A stretch of 55,154 bases of DNA from positions 1 to 55,154 of the forward strand of contig NZ_QLKQ01000049.1 in NCBI RefSeq assembly GCF_003349955.1. Reading direction: 5' to 3'. The stretch is from Azospirillum brasilense (GTDB lineage Bacteria; Pseudomonadota; Alphaproteobacteria; Azospirillales; Azospirillaceae). Position 1 is the stretch's first letter; each line of letters begins with the position of its first letter. A program made the position numbers and the translations under genes. The notes beneath the pieces are model-generated. The model did no database searches and was not told the DNA's origin. It saw only the letters and a program-made list of their open reading frames with translations. Below are positions 24,946-33,227 of the stretch, piece after piece.

Positions 24946-26238
24946 ATGCCCCACTCCCGCCGCATCTCGGTGATCGGCCTTGGCTACGTCGGCCTGCCGG
25001 TGGCCGTCGCCTTCGGTCGGACGGGCGTGCCCGTCGTCGCCTTCGACATCGATGCGCGCCGCATCAGGGCGCTGCGGGAAGGGCACGACCACACGGGCGA
25101 GGTTCCGGATGCGGACTTGGCGGCAGTTAGACTGCATCTGACCGACGACCCGACGGATCTGGCGAAGGCAGACTTCCACATCGTCACCGTGCCGACCCCG
25201 ATCGACGACGCCAAGCGTCCGGACCTGCGCCCGTTGCTGGCCGCCAGCCGCACCGTCGGGCGGCATCTGAAGCGCGGCGACGTGGTGGTCTACGAGTCCA
25301 CCGTCTATCCGGGCGCCACGGAAATGGACTGCGTGCCGGTGCTGGAGGCGGAATCGGGACTGGTCTGTGGGCGGGACTTCACCGTCGGCTACTCGCCGGA
25401 ACGCATCAACCCTGGTGACAAGCAGCACCGGTTCGAGACGATCACCAAGGTCGTCTCCGGCTCCGATCCGGCGACGCGGGAACTCGTCGCCGCGGTCTAT
25501 GGCAGCGTGGTGAAGGCCGGCGTGCACGAGGCCACCTCCATCGCCGTGGCGGAGGCCGCCAAGGTGATCGAGAACACACAGCGTGACGTCAACATCGCGC
25601 TGATGAACGAATTGGCGGTGATCTTCCACCGGATGGGCATCGATACCCGCGACGTGCTGGCCGCCGCCGGCACCAAGTGGAACTTCCTGAAGTTCCAGCC
25701 GGGGCTGGTTGGCGGCCACTGCATCGGCGTCGACCCCTATTACCTGACCCACCGGGCCGAACAGCTGGGCCACAACCCTGAGGTCATCCTGGCGGGCCGG
25801 CGCATCAACGATACCATGGGCCAATATGTGGCGCAGGAAACGGTGAAGCGGCTGCTGCGCGCTCGGCATGGCCGGCCCGGCCCGCTGTGCGTCACCGTGC
25901 TGGGGCTCACTTTCAAGGAGGATGTCCCCGACATCCGCAACACCCGCGTCGTCGACATCGTGGCAGAGCTGCGGAGCTTCGGCGTCGAGGTGGCCCTGCA
26001 CGACCCGCTGGCCGCGGCGGACGAGGTCGCGCACGAATACGGCCTCACCCTGACCCCGCGCGGGGACCTGCCGCCGGCCGACGCCATGGTGCTGGCCGTC
26101 CCCCACGCCGCCTATCGGGCCGAAGGCTGGGGTCTGGTGTCCGGCCTGCTGAGGGACGGCCGTGGCTTGGTGATGGACGTCAAGGGCCTGCTCGACCGCG
26201 CATCGGTGCCGGGCGGCGTGGAGCTGTGGAGGCTTTGA
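24946..26238 (+). CDS. tviB: UDP-HexNAc 6-dehydrogenase (TviB/WbpO-type)
   Basis: 430 residues from the ATG at 24946; a TTG directly before it is in frame, and AGGAG lies at 24929-24933. The NAD-binding loop is G11-L-G-Y-V-G16. YSPERINPGDKQHRF, KWNFLKFQPGLVGGHCIGVD with the catalytic Cys259, and the C-terminal LGLTFKEDVPDIRNT are typical of nucleotide-sugar dehydrogenases that oxidise C6 twice to a uronate. The ERINPGDK and PGLVGGHCIGVDPYYL wording matches the Vi-antigen TviB / WbpO-WbpA branch (UDP-GlcNAc or UDP-GalNAc) better than WecC or Ugd. It is convergent with galE, 6 bp apart. Confidence 0.85.
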   Translation: MPHSRRISVIGLGYVGLPVAVAFGRTGVPVVAFDIDARRIRALREGHDHTGEVPDADLAAVRLHLTDDPTDLAKADFHIVTVPTPIDDAKRPDLRPLLAASRTVGRHLKRGDVVVYESTVYPGATEMDCVPVLEAESGLVCGRDFTVGYSPERINPGDKQHRFETITKVVSGSDPATRELVAAVYGSVVKAGVHEATSIAVAEAAKVIENTQRDVNIALMNELAVIFHRMGIDTRDVLAAAGTKWNFLKFQPGLVGGHCIGVDPYYLTHRAEQLGHNPEVILAGRRINDTMGQYVAQETVKRLLRARHGRPGPLCVTVLGLTFKEDVPDIRNTRVVDIVAELRSFGVEVALHDPLAAADEVAHEYGLTLTPRGDLPPADAMVLAVPHAAYRAEGWGLVSGLLRDGRGLVMDVKGLLDRASVPGGVELWRL

Positions 26239-26244
26239 GGCCGC

Positions 26245-27255
26245 TCAGCCTGGAAGCGAACGCTCCCAGGCGAGCGCGCTGCGCACGATCTCGTCCAGCC
26301 GGTCGTGCTTCGGGACCCAGCCGAGCCGCTGGCGGATCCGGTCGGCCCCGGCGACGAGCTGGGGCGGGTCGCCGGGCCGCCGGTCGGCGACGGTGGCGGG
26401 AACCGTCTCGCCGCTGACCGCCTCCAGCGTGCGCACAACCTCCAGGACGGAGGCGCCACGCCCGTATCCGCAGTTCAACGTCAGGCTTTCACCGCCCTCC
26501 CGCAGGTGAAGCAGCGCCAGGACGTGCGCCTCGGCCAGATCGCTGACGTGGATGTAGTCGCGGATGCAGGTGCCGTCGGGAGTCGGGTAGTCCGTACCGA
26601 AGATCGACAGGGCCGGCCGGCGGCCGAGCAACGCCTGGCAGGCCACCTTGATCAGGTGGGTTGCGGTCGGCGTCGCCTGGCCGGTGCGGCCCGCCGGGTC
26701 GGCGCCGGCCACGTTGAAATAGCGCAGGATGACGCTGCGCATGCCATGGGCGGGTCCTGCGTCGCGCAGCATCCGCTCCGTCATCAGCTTGGAGGCGCCG
26801 TAGGGGTTGATCGGGGCGGTCGGCGTTTCCTCGTCGATCGGCACGCGATCCGTCGCGCCGTAGACGGCCGCGGTGGAGGAGAAGACCACCTTGTCGATCC
26901 CGAACCGCAGGCAGGCGTCGAGCAGGGTCAGGCTGTTGACCATGTTGTTGCGGTAGTAGGCGAGCGGCTTCTCCACCGATTCCGGGACAACGATGGACCC
27001 GGCGAAGTGCATCACCGCGTCCACGCCATGCGCGCGGATGACCCGATCCAGCAGGTCGGCCGACCCGACATCCCCTTCCACCAGGGGCACGGCCTCCGGC
27101 ACGGCGGCGCGCCGGCCGGTCGACAAATTGTCGATGGTCACCGCGGGAATTCCGGCATCGGTCAGGGCATGGAGAACGTGGCTGCCGATGTAGCCGGCCC
27201 CTCCGGTCACCAGGACGGGGCGCGGGATCGTCGGTTGGTCGAGCGTGCTGGGCAC
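26245..27255 (-). CDS. galE: UDP-glucose 4-epimerase
   Basis: 336 residues, the usual GalE length. GTG start at 27255 with AGGGGAT about 8 bases upstream. NAD loop G18-G-A-G-Y-I-G24 (VTGGAGYIGSHV), VMHFAGSIVVPESVEKPLAY, the catalytic S-Y-K set with Y152 and K156 in NPYGASK, and the C-terminal CGYGRGASVLEVVRTLE. It converts UDP-Glc and UDP-Gal, or the HexNAc forms if relaxed. Codons end almost exclusively in G or C, more strictly than in the cluster to its left. Confidence 0.92.
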   Translation of the reverse strand: MPSTLDQPTIPRPVLVTGGAGYIGSHVLHALTDAGIPAVTIDNLSTGRRAAVPEAVPLVEGDVGSADLLDRVIRAHGVDAVMHFAGSIVVPESVEKPLAYYRNNMVNSLTLLDACLRFGIDKVVFSSTAAVYGATDRVPIDEETPTAPINPYGASKLMTERMLRDAGPAHGMRSVILRYFNVAGADPAGRTGQATPTATHLIKVACQALLGRRPALSIFGTDYPTPDGTCIRDYIHVSDLAEAHVLALLHLREGGESLTLNCGYGRGASVLEVVRTLEAVSGETVPATVADRRPGDPPQLVAGADRIRQRLGWVPKHDRLDEIVRSALAWERSLPG

Positions 27256-27705
27256 TTTCTTATCCCCTGTCGTCCGGACGGCGCCGGCCGGCCTTCCCGG
27301 CGGCGTGCTCCGGAGCTAGGTGGGGGGCAAAGACCTGTCAACCTGACCGGAATGGCCGCTCCGCTCTGGACCGGCGAGGACGCGGCGCGAACGGGGCCCC
27401 CCGATCGGCGAGGGGCCGAAGCCGGCATCGGGACCCACACGCGTCATTCTCCTCGGAAGGCTCCGGAAGCCGAAAGCAATGATGGAGAAGACCGTTCATC
27501 TCCGGCTCGCACAGGAGCCCGCACAACCCATCAAGATTTTTTCAGAAATGTAACATGACCTTTGGAGGTCATCCTCCTGTGACATGAGTAACCCATAGGT
27601 GCTTGCTCCAACGACATATACCATTCCGAGCTTGAAAAAAGGGGTTACCGATGGTATCCGACCAGTAGGCATAAGTTTTATTCGCTTTTGCGGGGGGTCT
27701 TTGAT
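27256..27705. other. Divergent intergenic region galE / RTX-like gene
   Basis: 450 bases, clearly AT-richer than the genes around it, without a supportable gene. It contains two overlapping small palindromes: ATGACCT-TTGG-AGGTCAT (27555-27572) and GGAGG-TCAT-CCTCC (27564-27577). Because they share bases, only one can form at a time. Either could be a regulator site or a leader RNA switch for the RTX-like gene. Confidence 0.4.
27632..27660 (+). promoter_or_regulatory. Possible promoter of the RTX-like gene
   Basis: TTGAAA (27632-27637) and TATCCG (27655-27660) are 17 bases apart, about 45 bases before the ATG at 27706. The -10 is poor, so this is only a candidate. An unusually long run of six G residues (27692-27697) serves as the ribosome binding site, 8 bases before the start. 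Confidence 0.3.
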
Positions 27706-28725
27706 ATGTCCACAGTTACCACGGTCACGGGTGGTATCTCGAATGCCGCAGCTCCGTCCACGCTGGCTGGCGCGATTCTGAACAACAAGGATCTTGTAGA
27801 TCCCACCAAGCTCAACGGCGACGCCATCGTCAACGCCACTGTTGGCGGCGTCTACGCTCTGTCGACCGTTTCCGGCGGCGCCGTGGTGGCTTCCGACAAC
27901 ACCGCACCGGTCACCCTGATCGGCGGCATCGGCAACAACCAGCTGCTCGTCGCCAACGACCAAGCCGGCACGATCCTGCAGGCCGGTACGGGTGTCGGCC
28001 ACACCTTGGTCGGTGGCTCCGGCGGTCAGCTGCTGGGCACCTCGACGGTCGACGGCGGCTCGGCCACCATCCTCGGCGGCGTGGGCGCTGACACCGTCGT
28101 GGCCGCGGCCGGCAACAACGTGCTGACCGCCGGTGAGGGCAACAACCTGATCGGTCTCGTCGGCGGCAACAATCAGGTCTTTGCGGCCGGCAACGACACC
28201 GTCATCGCGGGCGGCGGCAACGCCACCATCGGCGCCGGCGCGGGCAACGCCGTGATCAACGTCATCGGTGGTTCCAATCTGGTCATCGGCGGCTCGGGCA
28301 ACTCGACCATCGCGTCCGCAGCCGGCAACAACACGCTGTTCGGCGGTTCGGGCAACACCACGATCGCCGGCGGCGGCGGCAACGACCTGCTGATCGGCAG
28401 CACCTCCAAGACCGGCAACGCCGTCCTGGGCGGCTTCGCCGGCAACGACACCCTGATCGGCGGCGTCGGCAACGACACGCTGTTCGGCGGCGATGGCAAC
28501 GACGTCTTCGTGTTCAGCACCGTCTTCGGCGGCGGCAAGCATGTCATCGGCGACTTCAAGGCCGGCACCGACCTCATCGCGGTCCAGGGCTACGGCCTCA
28601 CCGCGGCGCAGGTGGCGGCAAAGGTCACGGTGACGGGCGGCAACTCGCTCATCTCCCTGTCGGATGGCACGCAGATCACGGTTGCCGGCGTCAGCAACCT
28701 GACCGCCAGCAACTTCGCCGTCTGA
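27706..28725 (+). CDS. Small RTX-like (hemolysin-type Ca-binding repeat) secreted protein
   Basis: 339 residues from MSTVTTVTGGIS. No signal peptide. Residues ~100-265 are Gly/Asn-rich repeats of the form GGxGNxxIxxG. In the first copies the Ca-ligand Asp is often missing (IGGSGNSTIASAAGNNTLFG). The last copies are canonical: GGVGNDTLFGGDGNDVFVF. The tail has the type I secretion pattern: VIGDFKAGTDLIAVQGYG, then SLSDGTQITVAGVSNLTA and a hydrophobic end (NFAV). This resembles small RTX proteins exported by HlyB/HlyD-type systems; one is encoded at 44215-47773. Likely a surface or matrix protein rather than a toxin or enzyme, since no catalytic domain is present. Confidence 0.8.
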   Translation: MSTVTTVTGGISNAAAPSTLAGAILNNKDLVDPTKLNGDAIVNATVGGVYALSTVSGGAVVASDNTAPVTLIGGIGNNQLLVANDQAGTILQAGTGVGHTLVGGSGGQLLGTSTVDGGSATILGGVGADTVVAAAGNNVLTAGEGNNLIGLVGGNNQVFAAGNDTVIAGGGNATIGAGAGNAVINVIGGSNLVIGGSGNSTIASAAGNNTLFGGSGNTTIAGGGGNDLLIGSTSKTGNAVLGGFAGNDTLIGGVGNDTLFGGDGNDVFVFSTVFGGGKHVIGDFKAGTDLIAVQGYGLTAAQVAAKVTVTGGNSLISLSDGTQITVAGVSNLTASNFAV

Positions 28726-28749
28726 TAAAAGGGCCCCTGCAAGCCCCCA

Positions 28750-28783
28750 ATGGACCTGCCGAGCGATCGGCAGGTCCATTTTT
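28750..28783 (+). terminator. Rho-independent terminator
   Basis: Perfect 13-bp stem (ATGGACCTGCCGA at 28750-28762 pairing with 28767-28779), loop GCGA, followed by a run of T (28779-28783). It starts 25 bases after the RTX-like stop and isolates that gene from the glycosyltransferase downstream, implying high expression as a single-gene unit. Confidence 0.9.
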
Positions 28784-29076
28784 ATGCCGTTTTTGTACCG
28801 AGCCTTTCCCTGGAATGGCTTGCATCATGGAGCCTCCCAGGACCGGCCGCCTCGCCATGGCGCACGCCGCGACGGGCACCAGGGTTAGCCACAGCAATCC
28901 GGGACGCTTTTCGTCAGCCTCGCCGGCGTCGTGTGCGATCGGCAGGCGCATCCGCAGCATTCTCACCATTCTGTCCACGGGCCAGGGCCTGACGTCATGA
29001 CGCCTCTCTGTTTCGCCGGTGCGGAGCCGTTTTCCCGTCAGCCCGCCGGCGCGCAGATTGCCACGCGGCGCATCGG
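28784..29076. other. Intergenic stretch after the terminator
   Basis: About 290 bases with no supportable gene. It must hold the promoter for the long plus-strand run starting at 29077, but no convincing -35/-10 pair was recognised. Short open frames here look like random GC-rich sequence. Confidence 0.35.
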
Positions 29077-32000
29077 ATGAGCGCCCGCAAGACGCCGAAG
29101 CCCGATCCAGGACCGCTGGAGCGCGCCATCGCCGACGGCCGCTGGGTCGAGGCGGAACGGGAAGCCCGCATCCTGCTGCGCGACAACCGCAGCCACATCA
29201 GCGGCGCCACCGGGCTGGCCCGCTGCGCCGTCGCGCGCGGGGATCTTGGCGAGGCCCTGCGCTGGGCCGAACGCAGCGCGCGTTTCGCGCCCAACGACAT
29301 CGCGCTCAAAGCCTTCTTCGCCGCCCTGCTGGTTGCGGCAGACCGCCCCGGCGATGTGCCCCCCCTGCTGGAGGCGGTGGCCGAGCGGGCAGCCACCCCG
29401 ATTGCATCGATCGTGCTCGGCCAAGCTCTGGCCCGGCTCGGCGCCATGGACCGCTTCCTCCCGCTTGTCGAACGGCTGCTGTGCCGCTTTCCCGTGAGCG
29501 TCGCCCCGCTGCTGACCGACCTCGCCGACCACGCCGCGCGATCCGGCGGGACCGCCGGCTGGGCGTCGGCCGACCTCGGCCTGCGGATCGTCGGCGCGCT
29601 GCGCCCGGACCGGGCGGGAACAGGCAGCGTCCTGCGCATCGACTCTGGCCGAGGGCCGCTTCTCGTCCTCGACGGCCCGTCCTTCCTGCAGCGCCACGGC
29701 CAGCCCGACCCGGCGTCCGGCCTCGTCCGCTTCACCCTGCCCCTGGGACCGGAGACCGAGAGTGAAACTCTCTCCATCACGCTGGACGGCTCCCCCCTCC
29801 TCGGCGGGGCTCTGCACCCGCTCCGCCACGCCGCCATCGAAGGCAGCGCCGTGCTCAAGGACGAGCCGGGCGGCACCACACGCCTGTCCGGCTGGGCTTG
29901 GTGCCCGGGCGACCCGCCGCAGCGGTTGGCGGTGCGGGTCATCGACTCCACCGGCCGCTCCATCACGCTGGCCACCGACCAGCCGATGGAGACCCCTGAG
30001 GCCTATGGAATTGAGAATGGAGACTACGCCTTCGCGCTCGACCTGGATGGCAGCGGCCTCACCCCCGGCCTGCTGCAGGTGACCGCGGGACCGGGAGAGG
30101 CCGCGCTCGTCGGCAGTCCTCTGCACTGGCCAGGGCCCGGCCGCCCCCCATTCCGGCCATCGCCGGTCGGGCCGATCCCTGTCCACCCGCCGCGACGACG
30201 GCCACCCTCCCCCATGGTCGATGTCATCATCCCGGTCTATCGCGGCCGGGAGGAAACGCTGGCCTGCCTGCGGTCGGTCTTCGCGGCCGCAGGGGAGGAC
30301 GGCACGCCGCACGAGGTCATCGTCATCGACGACGCCGGGCCGGAGCCGGATCTTGCCCGCGACCTCGCGGCTCTCGCCGAGCAAGGGCGCATCACCCTGC
30401 TGCGCAACGAGCGCAACCTCGGCTTCCCGGCCACGGTCAACCGGGGCCTGCGCCTGCATCCGGACCGCGACGTCGTCCTGCTCAACGCCGACACGCTGGT
30501 CGCCGGAAACTGGCTGGCCCGCCTGCGCGCCGCCGCCGACGCATCCCAGGACGTCGGCACGGTCACGCCCCTGTCCAACGACGCGACCATCCTCAGCTAT
30601 CCCTCCGGAAGGGACCGTCCGCCACCGCCCTCCCCCACCGAAACTGCCGTATTCGACCGGCGGGCCCGCGCGGCGAACGCCGGCCTCCGGGTCGAGCTGC
30701 CGACGGCGGTCGGCTTCTGCATGTACATCCGCCGCGACTGCCTGGACGAAACCGGCCCGTTCGAGGAGCGCCTGTTCGGCCGCGGCTACGGCGAGGAGAA
30801 CGACTTCTGCCTGCGCGCCCGGAGGCTGGGCTGGCGCCATCTGGGAGCCGCCGATGTCTTCGTGGCGCATGTCGGAGGCCGCTCCTTCGGCCGGCAGAAG
30901 GTCATCCTGGCCGCGCGCAACGGCCGCCTGCTGGAAAACCTGCATCCCGGCTACGACGCGCTGGTGCAGGCGTTCATCGCCGCCGACCCGCTGCTGGCGG
31001 CACGGCGGCGCCTGGACCTTGCCCGCTGGGCCGCCGAGGAACCGAAACCGCACCCTTCGGCCGTCCTGCTGATCACCCTGTCCGGCCGGGGCGGCGTCAC
31101 CCGTTTCGTCGCCGAGCGCGTCGCGGCTCTGCGTGCGGAGGGCCGGCGCGTCCTGCGCCTGACCCCGGAAACCGGTGAAGACCCGGACGCGCCGCCCGCC
31201 GAGGATGAGGTTGGAAAAGGTGCCGACGGGGGACAGGCCCGGCCCCCGGCCGATCCGCCCGAACGGCGCTGCCGGATCGAGGTGGCGGACCGGCCCGAGC
31301 TGCGCGATCTGGTGTTCCGCACGCACGCCGAGTTCGAGGAGCTGGTGGCGGTGCTGCGGCAGGCCGGAACGGCGGCGGTGGAGATTCACCACACGCTCGG
31401 CCACGATCCCGCCGTGCTCGACCTCGCGAACCGGCTCGGCGTGCCCTACGACCTCATCGTCCACGATTATGGGCTGATTTGCCCGCGTGTGAATCTGGTG
31501 GACGGCAACGGGCGCTACTGCGGCGAGCCGGACCTGGCCGCCTGCGAGCGCTGCACCGCCGACCCGGACGACCGTGCCGACCCGGACCTGACGGTGACCG
31601 CCCTGCGCCGGCGCACGCGCGCCCTGGTTGCCGGAGCCCGCCGGGTGACCGTCCCGACACGGGACGTTGCCAACCGCCTAGCCCGCCACACCGCCCCGCG
31701 CCCCATCGAGCTGCGTCCCTGGGAAACGGTGTCCCCGCCCCGCCGGCCCACCTCCCGGCCGGCTCTCCCGCCAGGGGGCCGCTGGCGTGTTTGCACCATC
31801 GGCGCCATCGGCATCCAGAAGGGCTACGAGGTCCTGCTCGCCTGCGCGCGGGACGCCGCGGCCCGCGACCTGCCGCTGGAATTCGTGGTCGTCGGCTTCA
31901 GCGAGGAGGACCCGCCGCTCTTCGAGACCGGGCGCATCCTCGTAACCGGACGCTTCGCCGAGGAAGAGGCGGTCTCCCTAGTGAGGGCGCAGCAGGCCCA

Positions 32001-33207
32001 CCTCGCCTTCCTGCCCTCCATCTCGCCGGAAACCTGGTGCTACGCGCTGTCCACCGCTTGGCGGGCCGGGCTGGAGGTCGCCGCTTTCGACCTTGGGGCG
32101 ATCGGCGAGCGGATACGGCATGGCGGTGGCGGCCATCTTCTGCCACCGGAACTTGCCCCTGCGACAATCAACGACATGCTCCTGGGTATCCTTGACGCTC
32201 ACGCGGTGCATGGCGTAGCAATCGAAAGGCCTATTTCCTTTCGGCCAGAGTACAGTCCTTCCGATCTGGTGACGGATTTGGAAGGGCCTGCTCACCATTT
32301 ATCAACCATTCACGCCCGCGGGGGGTCGTCGATGATCGGTAGTGTTGCGTCCGCAGAAGCCACTCAGTCCAACCAGATCAAGGCCACGGCGCAGACCCTG
32401 TCCCTGGCGCCGGGCTTCTATTCCCTGATCGTCACGAGCGGCGGCGGCGCCGCAGCAGCACCGGGCGAGTTTCCGCTGCCGAGCGTCCAACTGGCCGTTG
32501 CCCCTAACGGCGTGGCCGGGACCGCCGTAGAGATGATCGGCAGCGTCACGGACAACTGGCTGACCAAGCCGGGCGACACGATCATCATCAAGGTCACGGG
32601 CGGCCCCGCCAACGTTATCCTCAGCTCCTACAAGCACATCGACCGCACCAACGCGCTGCTGTCGCTCCAGTTCGCCCGCATCGACGACGTTCCGGCCGCC
32701 ACCGTTCCACCGTCGGGCGCGGCCCCCGCGGCCGCCCCGGTTGCTGCACCGGCTTCGGCCGTCCATACCCCGCGGCTGGAGATCCTGGCCCATGTCCAGC
32801 GCCAGGGCGACCTGCGCTTCACGGATTCCAACTGGGCCGGAGCCGTTGGACAGCGGCTGTGGATCGAGGCCTTCTCCATCACCCCGGCCAAGGGGCTGGC
32901 GCCGGAGGACATCGAGTACAAGGGCCTGACCGCAAACGGTTGGGAAACACCTTGGATCACCGGTGGCGGCATGTGCGGCAGCCGCGGTCTCGGCACGCCG
33001 CTGATCGGCTTCTCGATCCGCCTGCGGGGGGCCGCGGCAGAACGGTTCGACTGCGTCTATGAGGGCGCCTTCGTCAGCGGCTATCGCTCGCCCGCTGGGC
33101 AGAACGGGAGCCCCTGCCGGTCGGATGCCATCGGCGACCCGCTGGAGGCCATCCTGCTGCGTCTGGTCGAGAAGCAGGGCGCCTTCACCCAGCCGCGCCC
33201 CTTCTGA
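29077..33207 (+). CDS. Multidomain glycosyltransferase (TPR-like + GWAW + GT2 + GT4) running into a ChW-like domain
   Basis: One open frame of 1376 residues. N-terminus (1-150): TPR-like helices (AEREARILLRDN, GEALRWAERSARFAPND). Residues ~270-345: a beta-rich module (RLSGWAWCPGDPPQRLAVRV) shared with the GNAT protein at 41586. Residues ~380-640: a GT2 domain with VDVIIPVYRGREETLACL, VIVIDDA, ERNLGFPATVNRG and the DxD-like LLNADT. Residues ~665-1065: a GT4-like domain (IHHTLGHDPAVL, TIGAIGIQKGYEVLLA, GRILVTGRFAEEEA). From 1086 there is a different protein: a beta-rich part and two ChW-like repeats. The 44 codons before residue 1086 use codons unlike the rest, so this may be two genes whose separating stop was lost. 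Confidence 0.75.
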   Translation: MSARKTPKPDPGPLERAIADGRWVEAEREARILLRDNRSHISGATGLARCAVARGDLGEALRWAERSARFAPNDIALKAFFAALLVAADRPGDVPPLLEAVAERAATPIASIVLGQALARLGAMDRFLPLVERLLCRFPVSVAPLLTDLADHAARSGGTAGWASADLGLRIVGALRPDRAGTGSVLRIDSGRGPLLVLDGPSFLQRHGQPDPASGLVRFTLPLGPETESETLSITLDGSPLLGGALHPLRHAAIEGSAVLKDEPGGTTRLSGWAWCPGDPPQRLAVRVIDSTGRSITLATDQPMETPEAYGIENGDYAFALDLDGSGLTPGLLQVTAGPGEAALVGSPLHWPGPGRPPFRPSPVGPIPVHPPRRRPPSPMVDVIIPVYRGREETLACLRSVFAAAGEDGTPHEVIVIDDAGPEPDLARDLAALAEQGRITLLRNERNLGFPATVNRGLRLHPDRDVVLLNADTLVAGNWLARLRAAADASQDVGTVTPLSNDATILSYPSGRDRPPPPSPTETAVFDRRARAANAGLRVELPTAVGFCMYIRRDCLDETGPFEERLFGRGYGEENDFCLRARRLGWRHLGAADVFVAHVGGRSFGRQKVILAARNGRLLENLHPGYDALVQAFIAADPLLAARRRLDLARWAAEEPKPHPSAVLLITLSGRGGVTRFVAERVAALRAEGRRVLRLTPETGEDPDAPPAEDEVGKGADGGQARPPADPPERRCRIEVADRPELRDLVFRTHAEFEELVAVLRQAGTAAVEIHHTLGHDPAVLDLANRLGVPYDLIVHDYGLICPRVNLVDGNGRYCGEPDLAACERCTADPDDRADPDLTVTALRRRTRALVAGARRVTVPTRDVANRLARHTAPRPIELRPWETVSPPRRPTSRPALPPGGRWRVCTIGAIGIQKGYEVLLACARDAAARDLPLEFVVVGFSEEDPPLFETGRILVTGRFAEEEAVSLVRAQQAHLAFLPSISPETWCYALSTAWRAGLEVAAFDLGAIGERIRHGGGGHLLPPELAPATINDMLLGILDAHAVHGVAIERPISFRPEYSPSDLVTDLEGPAHHLSTIHARGGSSMIGSVASAEATQSNQIKATAQTLSLAPGFYSLIVTSGGGAAAAPGEFPLPSVQLAVAPNGVAGTAVEMIGSVTDNWLTKPGDTIIIKVTGGPANVILSSYKHIDRTNALLSLQFARIDDVPAATVPPSGAAPAAAPVAAPASAVHTPRLEILAHVQRQGDLRFTDSNWAGAVGQRLWIEAFSITPAKGLAPEDIEYKGLTANGWETPWITGGGMCGSRGLGTPLIGFSIRLRGAAAERFDCVYEGAFVSGYRSPAGQNGSPCRSDAIGDPLEAILLRLVEKQGAFTQPRPF
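32332..33207 (+). CDS. Possible separate gene: ChW-repeat-like protein (internal start of the preceding ORF)
   Basis: Starting at MIGSVASAEATQ this gives 291 residues in the same frame as the glycosyltransferase. A G6 ribosome binding site (32320-32325) lies 6 bases upstream, just like the RTX-like gene. TTGGAA (32278-32283) and TATCAA (32300-32305) could be a weak promoter. Residues ~15-110 are beta-rich (LAPGFYSLIVTSGG, GDTIIIKVTGG). Residues ~145-245 resemble two hydrophobic-W (ChW) repeats: LAHVQRQGDLRFTDSNWAGA then GQRLWIEAFSITP, and LTANGWETPWITGGGMCGSR with LIGFSIRL. ChW repeats are known from secreted or surface proteins, which fits poorly with a cytoplasmic glycosyltransferase. Confidence 0.45.
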   Translation: MIGSVASAEATQSNQIKATAQTLSLAPGFYSLIVTSGGGAAAAPGEFPLPSVQLAVAPNGVAGTAVEMIGSVTDNWLTKPGDTIIIKVTGGPANVILSSYKHIDRTNALLSLQFARIDDVPAATVPPSGAAPAAAPVAAPASAVHTPRLEILAHVQRQGDLRFTDSNWAGAVGQRLWIEAFSITPAKGLAPEDIEYKGLTANGWETPWITGGGMCGSRGLGTPLIGFSIRLRGAAAERFDCVYEGAFVSGYRSPAGQNGSPCRSDAIGDPLEAILLRLVEKQGAFTQPRPF

Positions 33208-33227
33208 TCCGGAGCGGTTCCAGACCG

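Noticed and set aside
28150..28520. Tandem GGCAAC-type DNA repeats resembling a repeat array
   Set aside because: They are codons of the Gly/Asn-rich protein repeats, irregular in spacing and without spacers; not a CRISPR.
27496..28779. 427-codon minus-strand frame with repeated Val-Ala-Asp segments
   Set aside because: It is the antisense of the RTX-like repeats, which explains the repetition.
29038..31464. 808-codon open frame on the minus strand
   Set aside because: Antisense to the GT2/GT4 domains of the large glycosyltransferase; no domain, no ribosome binding site.
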